From Takakia lepidozioides (Eukaryota > Streptophyta > Takakiopsida > Takakiales > Takakiaceae), in contig CM060734.1 in NCBI GenBank assembly GCA_030704615.1, positions 8,618,001 to 8,682,000 on the forward strand: a DNA stretch of 64,000 bases, given 5' to 3'. A program made the position numbers and the translations under genes. Below the pieces are notes generated by a model that saw only the letters and a program-made list of their open reading frames with translations, did no database searches and was not told where the DNA came from. Below, in pieces: positions 10,490-21,864 of the stretch. Position 1 is the stretch's first letter. Each line of letters starts with the position of its first letter.

Positions 10490-10661
10490 CTGGTATGAAC
10501 CATGGTTGCACAGCTTGAATAACAAGGATTGGAGGAAGCAGCCGGAGCTAGTACCGCAAGGTCTGCAGCTCATCAATCCATTCCGGAGTGATCTTGGTGG
10601 GGTTCTGCACAAAGGCTGGAAAATCAGCATGGTAATCGATGGATAGTGCATGCAGAAACCA
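10490..10661 (-). pseudogene. Orphan internal exon with an in-frame stop
   Basis: Minus strand, bounded by an AG acceptor (10663-10662) and a CAG/GTATG donor (10490/10489). The frame reads WFLHALSIDYHADFPAFVQ, then PTKITPEWIDELQTLRY, a TAG at 10550-10548, then LRLLPPILVIQAVQPWFIP. This has the look of real coding sequence but I do not recognise the family. It sits just outside the left end of the inverted-arm element. It is probably a captured or relict gene fragment. Confidence 0.4.
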
Positions 10662-12047
10662 CTAAGCATACTGGACACTGAGAGAGGGAAGATACTTTTT
10701 GTCATGTCAAGACAAGGTCAGGACCCCTAGGGTCGTTGTCATGAAAGAATAATCAGACATATCAGCCACTTAACAGTGGCACCATCCATCAATCATCAAG
10801 CTTAGAAAATCCAGAATTACATCCATGCACAATAATGTGTTCATGTCAGTATTATTCATAACCCAAAGAATATGCCACTGATGTTGATTGACCACCAGTC
10901 ATGATCATGATACACATTCAGAGGTCTGGGTGGGATGGCGGGTACTTGGCCATATTTTGGCCTTGATGTGTTGCAGGTCAAATGGTCATACAGATTTACT
11001 GTCCACAAGCTGTAATCCAAGCATACTTACTCAAACCCCATGGGTGTCATGGAGGGTTTTTCTTCCAAAACAAAAAGAACAAGAAGAACACTTGGACATC
11101 ACAGATTTAAATATCTTGCCCTGCCAGTATTTGTTTAGACTGGTTTGCAGCACAGCTTGCCCCCACAGGGGAGGTGGATATGTCTGGTAAGTTTTCCAGA
11201 ATACCCCTATACCTTTATTTCTTGCTACAGCTGAAAATCAAAGTTCGTGACCCAGCAAGGTAAAGATAAAGGACTGCATGCACATCATGTGACAGTATAT
11301 AATACTGTCAGTACATCCTATTCACATCATTCCACATTTGACCATGTCATTACACCATGTCCAGGGGGTATTTCCACTTGACCACCCTGGCTGCCTCAAA
11401 AACCAGTTACCAGTTATATATTGCTGCCATATTTCATTGTCAGCGGAATATCCACAGGCAGAATCTTCACCATACCCTGGCCTAAGCATCTAGCTAACAA
11501 AGCCATCCGGGTTGGAACATAACAGGGGCCAACATGGGTACCCGAATAGCTGCAACAAACAGTTCATTGCAGCCTCTCAAATTGTTTCCAACTACCATAA
11601 GGTAAGCAAAGCAAACTAGGGCCTGGAAAACAGATGTGTGTCTCTCACACAAGCCATCATAAACCCGACTGTCACAACAAAGCAGAGGTCTTCCATTGGC
11701 TGGGCCGAAAATAGCCCATCGAAGAAAGCCTTACACTTGTTCTTCAAAAATAAAGGAAGGAAAGAGGTAGGATCAAGAAAAACCATAGAGTAATTTAGTT
11801 TTTCAACATTTTAAGATGAGTCCCTGGCAAGCGATTCCTTCCCCTGCTCTGCAATCCCACTTAGCATCCAGCAGCACCTAGACATCAGAATATTGAGTGG
11901 AAGCCCTCACCTATGCCCGTCCCAAAAACAACCACAACGTATTGTGAGTTAGTGAGGATGCACGAGGTGAGTAGCAGGGTTCCACACTTGCTATCGAGGT
12001 CAAATACACTTCAATCTAAGCGCAGAGAACGCCAAAGAAAGCAGGGA

Positions 12048-12050
<3 letters not shown>

Positions 12051-12092
<42 letters not shown>
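12051..12092 (+). repeat. 42-base poly-A run in the left arm
   Basis: An uninterrupted A run in the left arm of copy 1. The corresponding place in copy 2 (near 17530-17580) has none, so it arose after the copies separated. Confidence 0.8.
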
Positions 12093-12097
<5 letters not shown>

Positions 12098-13082
12098 TTT
12101 TACTGTTTGGGGGAGAGTCGTCATCTCTCCACAAGCGTAACCGTGCAGGGAGGACTCCGCCAGCACCATAGCACTGCTACCTGAACCAAAGCAAAGTCTT
12201 GCCAAGCACAAGAAAAAAGAGCTTGGTCTCAAAAGGTAGGGTTTATAAAGGGAGGGAGAGAGACTTCCTTGTTCTACCAAGACGCCGCCATTCATCAAAG
12301 ATCCATAGGAGGGCTCCTAAGGAAACATCATAAGCATGCAGGTGGTACCTCCGCCATCACTGCCGCGGTTCCCTTGTGCAGCAAAAAAACAGACAACAGA
12401 GACAGTGAATCTTCCCTCATCTCTAAGCCACTGCCATCGCCATCGCCTTAAAGAGCCCGCCTAGGCGGCGCTCAAAGGAGCCATAAACACTCAAGGATTG
12501 GCAGCTCAAGGTATCTGCAGCACGAGCACCATCGCTCCTCCCAAGCCGCCATCGCGCGCACTCTCGCAGCGCAAAAATAAAGACATTAGGGTTGCGCAGG
12601 GTTTTCCCCTGTCTGGCCCGTCATTCATCTTTCTCAGGATGAAAAACATCCGCCAGCCTGTACGTCCGACGGACGTTGTCCATTTCTCATTCGCGGAAGA
12701 TGAGAGACATCGTGCGTTCATCCTGTCTTGAACTCGACGGATGCAATCCGCTTTTCATCTAGGTTAGATGAAAAACATCGGGGTTTTTTTTTTTTTTTTT
12801 TAACTTTTTTATACCTGTCTTAGCCCCGTATTTAGGTCCTGTCAGATGAAGTCATTTTTTCATCCAAGTTGGATTGAAAAACTGACGAGAGTTTTGCAAT
12901 CAGTATATTCCGGTTTGATGTTCGGGATGAAGCAAAAAACCTCACAGGTATTTAATGAAGAAATGTTTCACTAGGAAAAAAATGTATTCTGGATGAAAAA
13001 CATCCAAAATTCCCTACAACCCAATTTTTTCAATTTTTTCAAAAATGGAAGTCGGGACAACAATTCCATAAACCCAGTTTCC

Positions 13083-13306
13083 AGAGGGAGAGAGAGGGAG
13101 AGAGAGGGAGAGAGAGAGGGAGACAAAGGGAGAGAGGGGGCAACAAAGAAAAAACAAAAGGGGGGGGGGGTGAGTGACTAAGCAGCAGCTACTCAGTCAC
13201 TCCCCCCCCACCTTCCTCTTTTTCTTTTTGTTTCCTGATCTCTCCCTCTCACTCCCTCTCTCTGTCCCTCTCTCTCCCTCTCTCTCCCTCCCTCTCTCCC
13301 TCTGTA
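13083..13306. repeat. Central purine/pyrimidine palindrome of copy 1
   Basis: A GA-rich tract (13083-13140), a G-run (13160-13170), TGAGTGACT, a short loop, AGTCACTC, a C-run (13202-13209) and then a CT-rich tract to about 13306. The halves pair as an inverted repeat with the axis near 13187, which matches the symmetry axis of the whole element. Confidence 0.8.
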
Positions 13307-14599
13307 CATGGATCCTGTTGGTAACCTATTCCATAACCCAGAGGGTTTGGTACTAAGGTAATTTTTGACTAAACCCTAATTAACTTTCTGCTATCTTCAT
13401 CCATACCGGATGTAGTTAATAATGGATGAATTCCATTAAATGTTAATTCTGGTTATCATTTTTTACCTGGTTCCTTTGGATTATTAAGGTCATTTATATC
13501 TAACCCTAATGAATGCCAGTTTCTGGTCATCGATTTTAGGATGTCATCCATGCTGGATGACATGGCGATGACAACAGGGGAATATTCACCTTTCATTCCT
13601 TATTTTTCATCCGACATGGATGAAATCGCAATGGTTTGCCATATCTCCTCTCCTGCCATAAAACTTGCACGATACTCATGCGTTTTCTCTGCGGGAGATG
13701 AAGTGATGGTGTCAGAGGGATCTCTTAGCATGAATTTTATGATTTTGATGGCTATGGAGACGCTTCAATGCTGCTTACAAGTACTCTGGCAAGATTCCAA
13801 TCCTTTCTCATCTCCCTTGGGATGCGTAACGGCGGCAGTGCTTCAATTCCCTCAGTATGGTGGCCTATTCCCTTGGCGGGCAATCTACCTTAGGCTGCCC
13901 GATTGCTTGTCGATCCTCTCTGGATCATTAAGTTTCAACACCGCTCATAAAAACTCAGGGGGTTTCTTCACCTGTTAAAATGCGCATAGATTTCAGCAAA
14001 CCATTGCTTGTTTGTGCTGTTGATTGTCAAGTGCTTGGAGCGATGTCGAGTCCTCTTCCGCAATCGATTAAGGTTGTGGATAACCCTGTTTGTGTTTAGA
14101 ATCGATTCTTGCTTTAGAACTCATGTTGTACAGCGATAACAAGCGTGAGACCCGATTCACCTGGGGTTCTACAATTCTCACTAACATGTTGGTTCTTGTG
14201 GGGGCTTGTGATGGGACCAGGTGAGGGTCCTCACTTAATGTGATTTTTGAAGCTTGAATCTGATGACAAACCTGCAAGTGAAGTGACATCGACATCAGCT
14301 GATTATCCAGGGAGATGTCTCATTTTTGCCTCCCTACCTTGACCAATCTGGATATGCTTACAACCTTTATCTTTGTGTTGAAGCAGCAAGTGCATTAGTG
14401 AGCCTTTTTAGAACACATGAATTCTATTAAGGACTCTGGGTTATGATTTCCGCTGCATTGAAATATGGTACTGGAAGTAGGGTTTCCAGACCAAATATAT
14501 GCTCTTTTTTCATGCTTAGAGCACGATTTGCTGCTCTGATATGTACACTTTCAAGCAACACGGTAGGGGAGAGGTCAGAGCTTGCATCTGGTTTGTACT

Positions 14600-15960
14600 A
14601 AGCCTTGTATGCCTTTATGTGCTCAATCTATGGAACCTCTGTGGCTTTCTGAACCCCCTTTCCTTTTTTTACCTTGCATACAATCTGCTAAGGTAAGTAA
14701 CTTGCTACCTCTTCATGTCACTCTGTAATTACAGATTGTATACAGTTGTGTTTATGGTTTTTGGGTTACAATAAAAGACCACAGGACTCACTGTTTCTGC
14801 TCTGACATTGAATGATGCCTAGAAGCACAAGAAACATGGACTGGTGGGGACCCATAATTACTCTTCTAAAAGCAAGCTTTTGTTTTTCTAGAAAAACATG
14901 TACTGGCTTTATAGACTCTTGGTTCCAGAAGGTTGGGTTGGATTGAAGATATCAGCTGCTTTGATATCTGGCAACACAGCCCTTTTTTTCAGATGTTATG
15001 ACTTCAAAACCAGTGTAACATTGGGGTTTGAACATGTATTGGCACTGTAGCCTTTCTGAACTTCATTAAAATGTCTTTTTTACCTTGCAAACACCTTGTT
15101 AAGGTGGTAACATAATGACCCCAGACCTAAACCAGGTCCTGGTGTTTGAAGAAAAGCCTCTTCTGTTGCTTGATGACCAAAGAATGATTAACATCATACT
15201 TACCAGCATGGCTCTGGATTTTATGATTACAAAAAAGACTGTTGTTTGTTTGATTTTTCTGGCTATGGCTGGTTTTGATATGACATGGCATTGCATTTGT
15301 TTTGTTCTAAGGCCCTGTACGCCTTTATGTACTCATACTATGGAACATCTATGGCTTTCTGAACTCCATCTGTGTTTTTTGTACCTTGCATACAATCTGC
15401 TAAGGTAAGTAACCTGATGTCATCAGGCCTAAACTAGGCTCTGGATATGATTCTTGTTAATCTGTAATTACAGATTATAAACAGCTTGTTTATGGCTTGT
15501 GGGTTACAAAAAAAAGAACACATGACTCACTATTTCTGCTCAAGCATGATTGATGCCAAGACACATAAGAAACATGAGTTGGTGGGGACCCATAATCGAG
15601 CTCTTCTAAAAACCCTCCAAGCTTTAGTTGGGTTAGATTAAATGATTTCAGCTACTCTGGCTTGATAAAAATATCAGGCTACACAATATAATTTTTTCAG
15701 ATGTTATCGATTCAAAACCTGTGTAACACCAGGGTTTGAACAAGTGTGGGAACTATGGCCTTTCTGAACTTCATTAAAAGTCTTTTTTGCCTTGCAAACA
15801 CCTTTTCAAGGTTGTAACATAATGACCCCAGACCTAAACCAGGTCTGGTTGTTTTAAAGAGAAGCCTCTGTTGTTGCTTGGTAATCGAAGACTGATTAAC
15901 AATCATACCTACAGCATGGCTCTGGATTTTATGTTACAAAAAAGATAGCTATTTGTTTTT
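14600..15960. repeat. Internal direct repeat, about 700-bp period, in the right arm of copy 1
   Basis: Blocks around 14601-15240 recur at 15309-15960: GCCTTTATGT-CTC followed by GGCTTTCTGAAC, ACCTTGCATACAATCTGCTAAGG, then GAACTTCATTAAAA and ACATAATGACCCCAGACCTAAACCAGG. Copy 2 carries shorter versions of the same blocks near 23160, 23580 and 24040. The repeated CCCAGACCTAAACCAGGTCTGGG-like phrase is itself a small palindrome. Confidence 0.75.
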
Positions 15961-17988
15961 TTGCTAGCTATGGCATATTTTGATACAGAACACTGCAGTA
16001 GAAAGCAGTTCTGGGAAATCAAGCTTACTAAACAATGCAATGAGTTTTGACTCTATGTCATGATTACAAGAAGTTCTAAAAATGTAGCAGATAAGCTCTG
16101 GGCTGTTGTTATTAAAAAACTGGTTATCTTATCAAGTAACCAGATGATTTAATATCCCGGTTGTGTGATTAATGGAAAATTACTGGAACTTTTGGGTTCC
16201 AGATGAGCAGTACTATTGCATGATATAGGTAAACATTTAATTGTTTGCTTAGATGCCACCCATAGCTTATAATTCTAAAACAGGCATAAAAACAGGCTGG
16301 TAACACTTGTTTAGCATACTGTTCCTTAGAATATAAAGCTGGATTATTATAACGAGGGGGTCTTCTAAGTAATCCCACCCTCCCACCCGTATTTTCTTGT
16401 CTTTGAAATGTAATGGAGGTCATCATAAGATCTGATTTGAAGTGGAGTTTGACTGATAATGCCTCTTCATGAGGTTGATTTGTCGTAAAAATTGACAATG
16501 ACCATGTTTGGTCTTGTCCATGTCCCGACAAGACATAGTATCTTCCCTCTCTTTCGTGCTGCTCACAAAAAAAAAAAACACAAAGGGAAAGAGGGGGTAG
16601 AAAAAAGTTAATAAGAGAGAGGGAAGATATATATGTCATGTCAAGACATGGACAAGACCGCTAAGGTCATTGTCATTGAAAGACAAAACAGCCCTTTACA
16701 GGGCACCATCTAACATTCCCTTTCATGTTTACAATCTCATTTGAATACCCCATTACATTTCAGGGTCTCTGAAAAAACAGGGCGGGAGGGTGGGATTCCA
16801 GGTCATTCATATCATGAAAGCACCATAGTATGCATCATCATCTCAAAAATTCATTTCAAACTCATTTCAAAAACCAAATTGCAGGTTTGGTTTGAAGATG
16901 ATGTTTTAGAACCAAGATATAAGCAAGATTCTTAAAAAGAAAGAAGAAACAAAAGGGTAGAGCCCCCTTAAGCAGGTATAGGCCTAGAATGGTATTTTAA
17001 GGCCTCATAAAATAGTTCTGCCAAGGTGAAAGAGCAGCTCAGAAACCCGTGTTTGTTATCAAGCCATGAAACCAAAATGATATGAGGGCCTTGAAGAATG
17101 TGTGTTATCTATCAAAGCCTATCATTTTGATCCATCAGAGTCATACCAAGAAGTTTCATTTCAGAGCCAAGTATCAAGGCAGTTAGAGTAATAACTGCTA
17201 TTTTGTATCATTGTATCCTTCATAGCTTAACTCCTACACATGCAAATGTGGTTGTAAAAAACCAGAAACAGGGGTAAGGAGAGAAGCAGATCCTCATTGG
17301 AGCCATCTTGGAGCAGGTCTGAAGCGGTATGGTGGCAGTTTGAAACAGTAGATGGCATCAGCAGCATAGGCAGCAGTAGAATCCACATTTGCAAGAACAG
17401 GAGCTGCAAGCTTTCAAGAAATCAAGACAAGTGAAGACCCTCACCTGTGCCCATCCCAAAAACCACCACATAGCGATGTGTGTTAGTGAGGATGCAGCAG
17501 GTAAATGGCAGGTCCTCACAGTTGCTATCCATGTCAGTGTTGAATTCTAAAGCAAGTACAGATCACAATTCAAGCAAGGGTAAACTCAAAAACCTTGAGT
17601 GTTTGTGGTATGCCCTGCGCCATGGCATCCAACAGATCGTCTCCAACAGAACGCAATCAGAGTAGAAGCGTTCACAGATAGAGAATGGCTCATACACAAA
17701 GAGAGAGCAACATGTAATCTATAGATAAATAGGGATAGAGTACTTCCCAACAAGGAGTAAAAGCGCCGCTGCAAAATAAAGAACCATGAGTTTCTGATCA
17801 AAGCGATCACCGCTTTGTCGTTTGCCAGAGAAGAATCTGTTTAACCACCAATGCGCATCCCAAGAGCCAGCCATCACGAGTACCATGTAGCAGCAGGGGA
17901 GCAGGTTTATACGGCGCATCATCAAGGTTCACTGAAGCACGAGTTCAGTGCTGTGAAGTGTGTCAGCCTGCTTAGGGCAAAACTTCCC

Positions 17989-18017
17989 GATTTTTCATCC
18001 AGGGTGGATGAAAAATC
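17989..18017. repeat. Perfect palindrome, 13-bp arms, CATCCA/TGGATG type
   Basis: GATTTTTCATCCA, GGG, TGGATGAAAAATC: exact 13-bp arms around three bases. It is the cleanest of a family of such modules scattered through the inverted-arm elements. Confidence 0.9.
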
Positions 18018-18399
18018 ACATTTTACCAAGAGAGGCACCTGGTCAATGGATGACATCCCATAGAAATGTATCTTTTAGGGTTATGGTATAGGCTTAGGTT
18101 TAATAACTGCCATCATTTATGATGGTAGTTTTATTATTCTCTTGGATTTTATAATAGGTAACCATTATTTATGTAGATCATCCAGTTTAGATGAAAGAAA
18201 TAGATGGTAAATCCAGCTTTCTGTACATTAAGTTTCATCACCCTATAATAAAATCATCCAAATTTGGATGAAAAAGGCTGGGATGAAAAACTTAATAACC
18301 TCAAAAGGTTAAGGTCAGATGAAATCCAAAGAGTTATAGAGGGAGAGGGAGAGAGGGAGAGAGAGGGACCCACCAGCCAATCCCCTGGCATGGTTGAAC

Positions 18400-18449
18400 C
18401 TTACGGAGTGAGTGTGGTATGCACTCACCCCGTAAGGGAGTGCATACCA
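18400..18449 (-). other. Two overlapping alternative hairpins 3' of the RT frame
   Basis: CTTACGGAGTGAGTG (18400-18414) pairs with 18422-18436 with one mismatch. TGGTATGCACTC (18415-18426) pairs perfectly with GAGTGCATACCA (18438-18449). The two stems share bases and exclude each other. The same block is at 9630-9679. On the minus strand it falls about 200 bases after the RT stop, in the 3' untranslated part. Confidence 0.75.
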
Positions 18450-18641
18450 GACCTCTTCTCATAAGGTTTTCCCTCTTCCATGTAGTTCTATCCTCAGATT
18501 ATATTATCCAAAGGAGTAGAATCCTACATCCTCACTTCCTCGGATCAAGAATGAAACGATGGCAGAAAATGTATCATAGCAAAACTAGTATAGTATCACT
18601 AGAAAAGAACAGAGAGTTCAATCTTAGCTCTGTATAAGTTT

Positions 18642-20986
18642 TTAGAAAGTACCTTTCAGTTTCTCAATAAGCTCTTGTACAGGGAAGAGCAGGCCAGGGA
18701 ATGAACCACGTTCAAGGAATTTTGTCAAGATACGAGCAAGTTTTCTGGTCTTGAAACCATTCCTCCCAAGAGTGTTAATCAGAATGCTACACTCCTTCCC
18801 AGCCAAATCAGCATTGCTGGAAATGTATAGAATAGGCACAGCTTGTGAAATCACAATGTTATAAGATTGATTCACAGGCCTATTGGATAAGAACTGGATA
18901 TATTGAGTGTAAGAGAAAGGAAGTACTCTTCTCTTGTCATATTTCTGGAAATGGAACTCACCTGTGTCACTGTTTGAGACTGTAATCTGGATATTCATGA
19001 AACAAGCTTCCAACCCCACGTATTGGGAATCGGTTTTAGTGCGTAGTAGCTCAGGTTTGATCTCCACTACATTGAGTGGGTAGATCCACCAAGGGTTGTT
19101 GCTGCTTCTGTCTGCCCACGGGTCCAGGAATAGCATTGCATCATCCACATTCAGCCAGCATATATCATCAATGTATCTGAAGGCAGATTTAAACATAGGC
19201 ATAAGCTAGAATTGTCCTAAAGCTGCAAGCCTTATTTGATTTCATAAGAAAGGAAGTACATGTTGCACCATAATGGTGAGCATGAAAAACCCATAGGTAT
19301 TCCAGAAATCTGCTACCACACACGGTCCCCTAAGGCGACAAAACAGTGTGACATAAGCCATTTGTGGAGCATAAGTAGCTTGACTTCAGAAAGTTCAATC
19401 CAGGTACCTGATTTCGGGGAAGACGTGCCCCATCTACTTTTTCCGAAAGTACCGTTTTTGGCTGGAATCCATAGAGTATGACGTGCTCGGGGGTGAGACC
19501 GATGGTGTTGCTGGAATGTAATCTTCACCACGTATTCAATGGCGTCCCCTAAGTTATCCTGTCCTGTCAAAGGTATGTTCTCATAGCATTGTGTAATGTC
19601 AGCAACAAAGATGTTATGGACTTTTTCAGGCAGGTTTAGTGTAAAGTCAGTGATGGAGTCAATAATCCAATACATAGCAGTAGATACTTTGAAAAATTGC
19701 TCATAAGTATCCAGCCTTGTCTTGGCCCATTCTTTTACCAATGGTAGAAGATCCATGGTAGCCCTTGTAAGAAGGCTAGCTAGTTCACTGAAAACACATT
19801 TATGGGCATTGGTAATCCATCTGTATTTTTTCTTATGTAGCTTGTAGATTCCCATAATGTAAGGTAGTCTATAGGAGGGAGCAGGTATCTCCGGAATCAG
19901 ACTCTGTATTTCCACGGAAATGTTTCCTAGAACAAGGTCAGGTGGCAGCCATACCTCAGCTTGCTTGCATGGTGTAAAGTCTTTACCCATCAATCTGTGG
20001 AAGGCTTGAGTTCTTATGTGCTTTACACACATAAAACATACGTTTTTGTTAGCCTTGTCAAGACCAGAAAAATACAGGTGATTGAGAAGCCATGAAAGTT
20101 TATCTTTTGCCTCTTTTACAATAAGAGGATTGCGCTCATGGTGAGTGAAGTCATACCTTCCTCTGCCGGCTTTTTGTTTCAATCTATCCCAGCATGTGTT
20201 TTTTACCCATTGGCTGCAGGTTGCGGCCCAAGATTCACATGGGTCTACATGTAAAATTTCACAGGTTCTGTGGAAAGCCAAAGACACTTGTTCAACAACG
20301 TCTTTCAGCAAAGTACGTTTGAGAGGGATGTGATTCATACCTAGGCTGAATAGTTCTTTTAGCCTTGCGTGTCTAATAATATTCAGGTCCATGGTATGTA
20401 CGTGTTGCGTAGGTGTAGAACCAGATAGATGGAATTCTGTTTTTGTATCCACATCCCAAAAATCATGAAACCTCTTGGCACTGTCACATAGACAATCTGG
20501 TGAGTGAATCAGGTCTTGCATAAAGCAAAAATCACGGAAAACAGCAACAGGCTGATAGTATTCAGAGCTGCTTTGTTTATGATATGTCCATCCAAAAACT
20601 ATCTTATCGATGAGAATAGCCAAGTCATTTTGTCCAAATTCCAAAAAAGCTTCTTTTATCAAGTTCCTAGGGTTTATCCACTCCATACCACGGTTTGGGT
20701 ACAACATATGAATGAATCCCAAGGGAGCAGGTTTTGCTGCCTGTTTTATGAATTTCCTGCCATGGGCATGAGTTTCAATTTGTCTGCAACCATCCTCAAG
20801 ACCAAACAACGCATCTGCACATACAAAGTAGAGGAACATACCAAAAATGAGATTTTTAAAGATCTGTCCATGATCCAAAATCTCGTTTGCGTATTGGGGA
20901 GAACTCGTCAGTGATACAACGAGTCTTGTATGACTCCTGGCTGGCGATGTTGATGGTGGTACTGGAATTAGCACCCGAACCCCCAA
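18642..20986 (-). pseudogene. Penelope-like reverse transcriptase, no GIY-YIG domain, disabled
   Basis: A minus-strand frame of 557 codons (20986-19313) continues past a TAG to about 19230, then a frameshift leads into 19202-18642. Residues 195-230 (HVHTMDLNIIRH..LKELFSLGMNHIP) match the conserved N-terminal block of Penelope-like proteins. Residues 374-392 carry the diagnostic P-Y-x-x-G-x-Y-K-L-H-K-x-x-x-x-R, and 461-472 (VADITQCYENIP) is catalytic motif A. GIPMGFSCSP follows the TAG, and the second frame gives RYIDDIC, the YxDD box. The tail (ILYISSN..GFKTRKLARILTKFL) ends as Penelope RTs do, without a GIY-YIG endonuclease; none is visible at the N-terminus either. Endonuclease-lacking members (Athena, Coprina) are telomere-associated where studied. 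Defects: TAG at 19315-19313, TAA near 19230 and one frameshift. Confidence 0.85.
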
Positions 20987-21864
20987 GTGATGACCGATTC
21001 GTTGCTCTTGAATTCTCAGAGGTGTTGGTAGAGTATTGTCCCCTGCCAGAGCGTCCTCCTCTTTTGGTAGAGACCTCTTCCACGACCAGGGGTGCCTCTG
21101 CCTCGAGTGGCATTGTTCTTGCCTTGTTGAGGAGGCGTCTGCCCCTCCATACGCTGCCGTTTGTAGCTATTGAATTGTGGCCTGGGAAGGCTGTCTGAAA
21201 AAAACCCAGGTTTCACAAGTTTCTCAATGTATCTGGCCCCCTTGGATTCTCCTAACTTCCCAAGCAACTTGGCTTGTGGGTCAATTGAGAATTCACAAGC
21301 TGCTTCCATTATGAAGCCTCGGGTCATCTGGAAGGTAATTTGTGCAAGTACAGCAGATCTGGCAGCCCGCATGATCCACACCAGAAAGCTGTAATACTTG
21401 GTTTGCACCGAAGGATAGGCATCATCAGGGAAGAACACAATCAGATTGTTCAGCATATACCATACCATATGGTCAAACCAAGCAACACTCCCAATGCAAG
21501 AAGAGGGTGCCCCTCCTTGTCCACAGTTACATCTTATGTAGGGACGATGCCAGATGAAGAGTTGACTCTTGTGATTTTTGGATCTGGCCGAACCAGTCGG
21601 CAAGTCATTTTTGGTCCTCAAGGTAAGGTTCTCACCTTTGTCATAGAGCTTGTAGTAGAAGGTCCTTAGTGGCCAATCCACAACAATAGGTTCCTTTTTT
21701 ATTCTCTGAAAACCCTCCTTAGCATCCTGTGCACATCTACTGCGTTCAGCAGGAGTTATGTTGCCCCATTTGACCCACATTTCAATAGAACTGGGTGCCA
21801 ATAAATTGATATTAGCATGTGGGTGCCACATCATGTGGTCGTTATTGGCAACCTCTATTGGCAA
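20856..21864 (-). pseudogene. Gag-like Arg/Gly-rich ORF upstream of the Penelope-like RT
   Basis: Starts at 21864 (MPIEVANNDHMMWHPHANIN). Residues 1-200 are globular and Trp/Tyr-rich, with a CNCGQGG segment and a long helical region (FLVWIMRAARSAVLAQITFQM). Residues 235-270 are basic and Arg/Gly-rich (GRGTPGRGRGLYQKR), as in nucleic-acid-binding gag tails. A frame change near 21050 lets the tail continue as GGRSGRGQYS and a Ser/Asn-rich stretch to 20856, where it overlaps the RT frame. Function is inferred from position and composition; I know no named family for the globular part. Two frames suggest decay or a frameshift-coupled gag-pol. Confidence 0.5.

Larger units (their letters stand above)
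10680..16564 (+). mobile_element. Inverted-arm element, copy 1, without ORFs
   Basis: The left end (GAGAGAGGGAAGAT, then TCATGTCAAGACA and GGTC) is mirrored at the right end, which reads TTGGTCTTGTCCATGTCC, GACAAGACAT and ATCTTCCCTCTCT. Inner blocks are mirrored too. One is ACCCTCACC...GTGAGTTAGTGAGGATG near 11905-11960 against CTCACTAACATG...GGTGAGGGT near 14170-14230. A purine tract, G-run and GAGTGACT/AGTCACTC palindrome at 13085-13305 forms the centre. Arms are roughly 2.4 and 3.3 kb and only moderately similar to each other. The right arm matches that of copy 2 better (13380-16564 against 21880-24541), and left arm matches left arm. No ORF of substance is conserved. It looks like a non-coding derivative of copy 2, which follows 50 bases later in the same orientation. 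Confidence 0.65.

Noticed and set aside
13541-13978. 145-codon plus-strand ORF in the right arm of copy 1
   Set aside because: The homologous DNA in copy 2 (22060-22400) carries indels that break the frame, so the DNA is conserved but not a protein.
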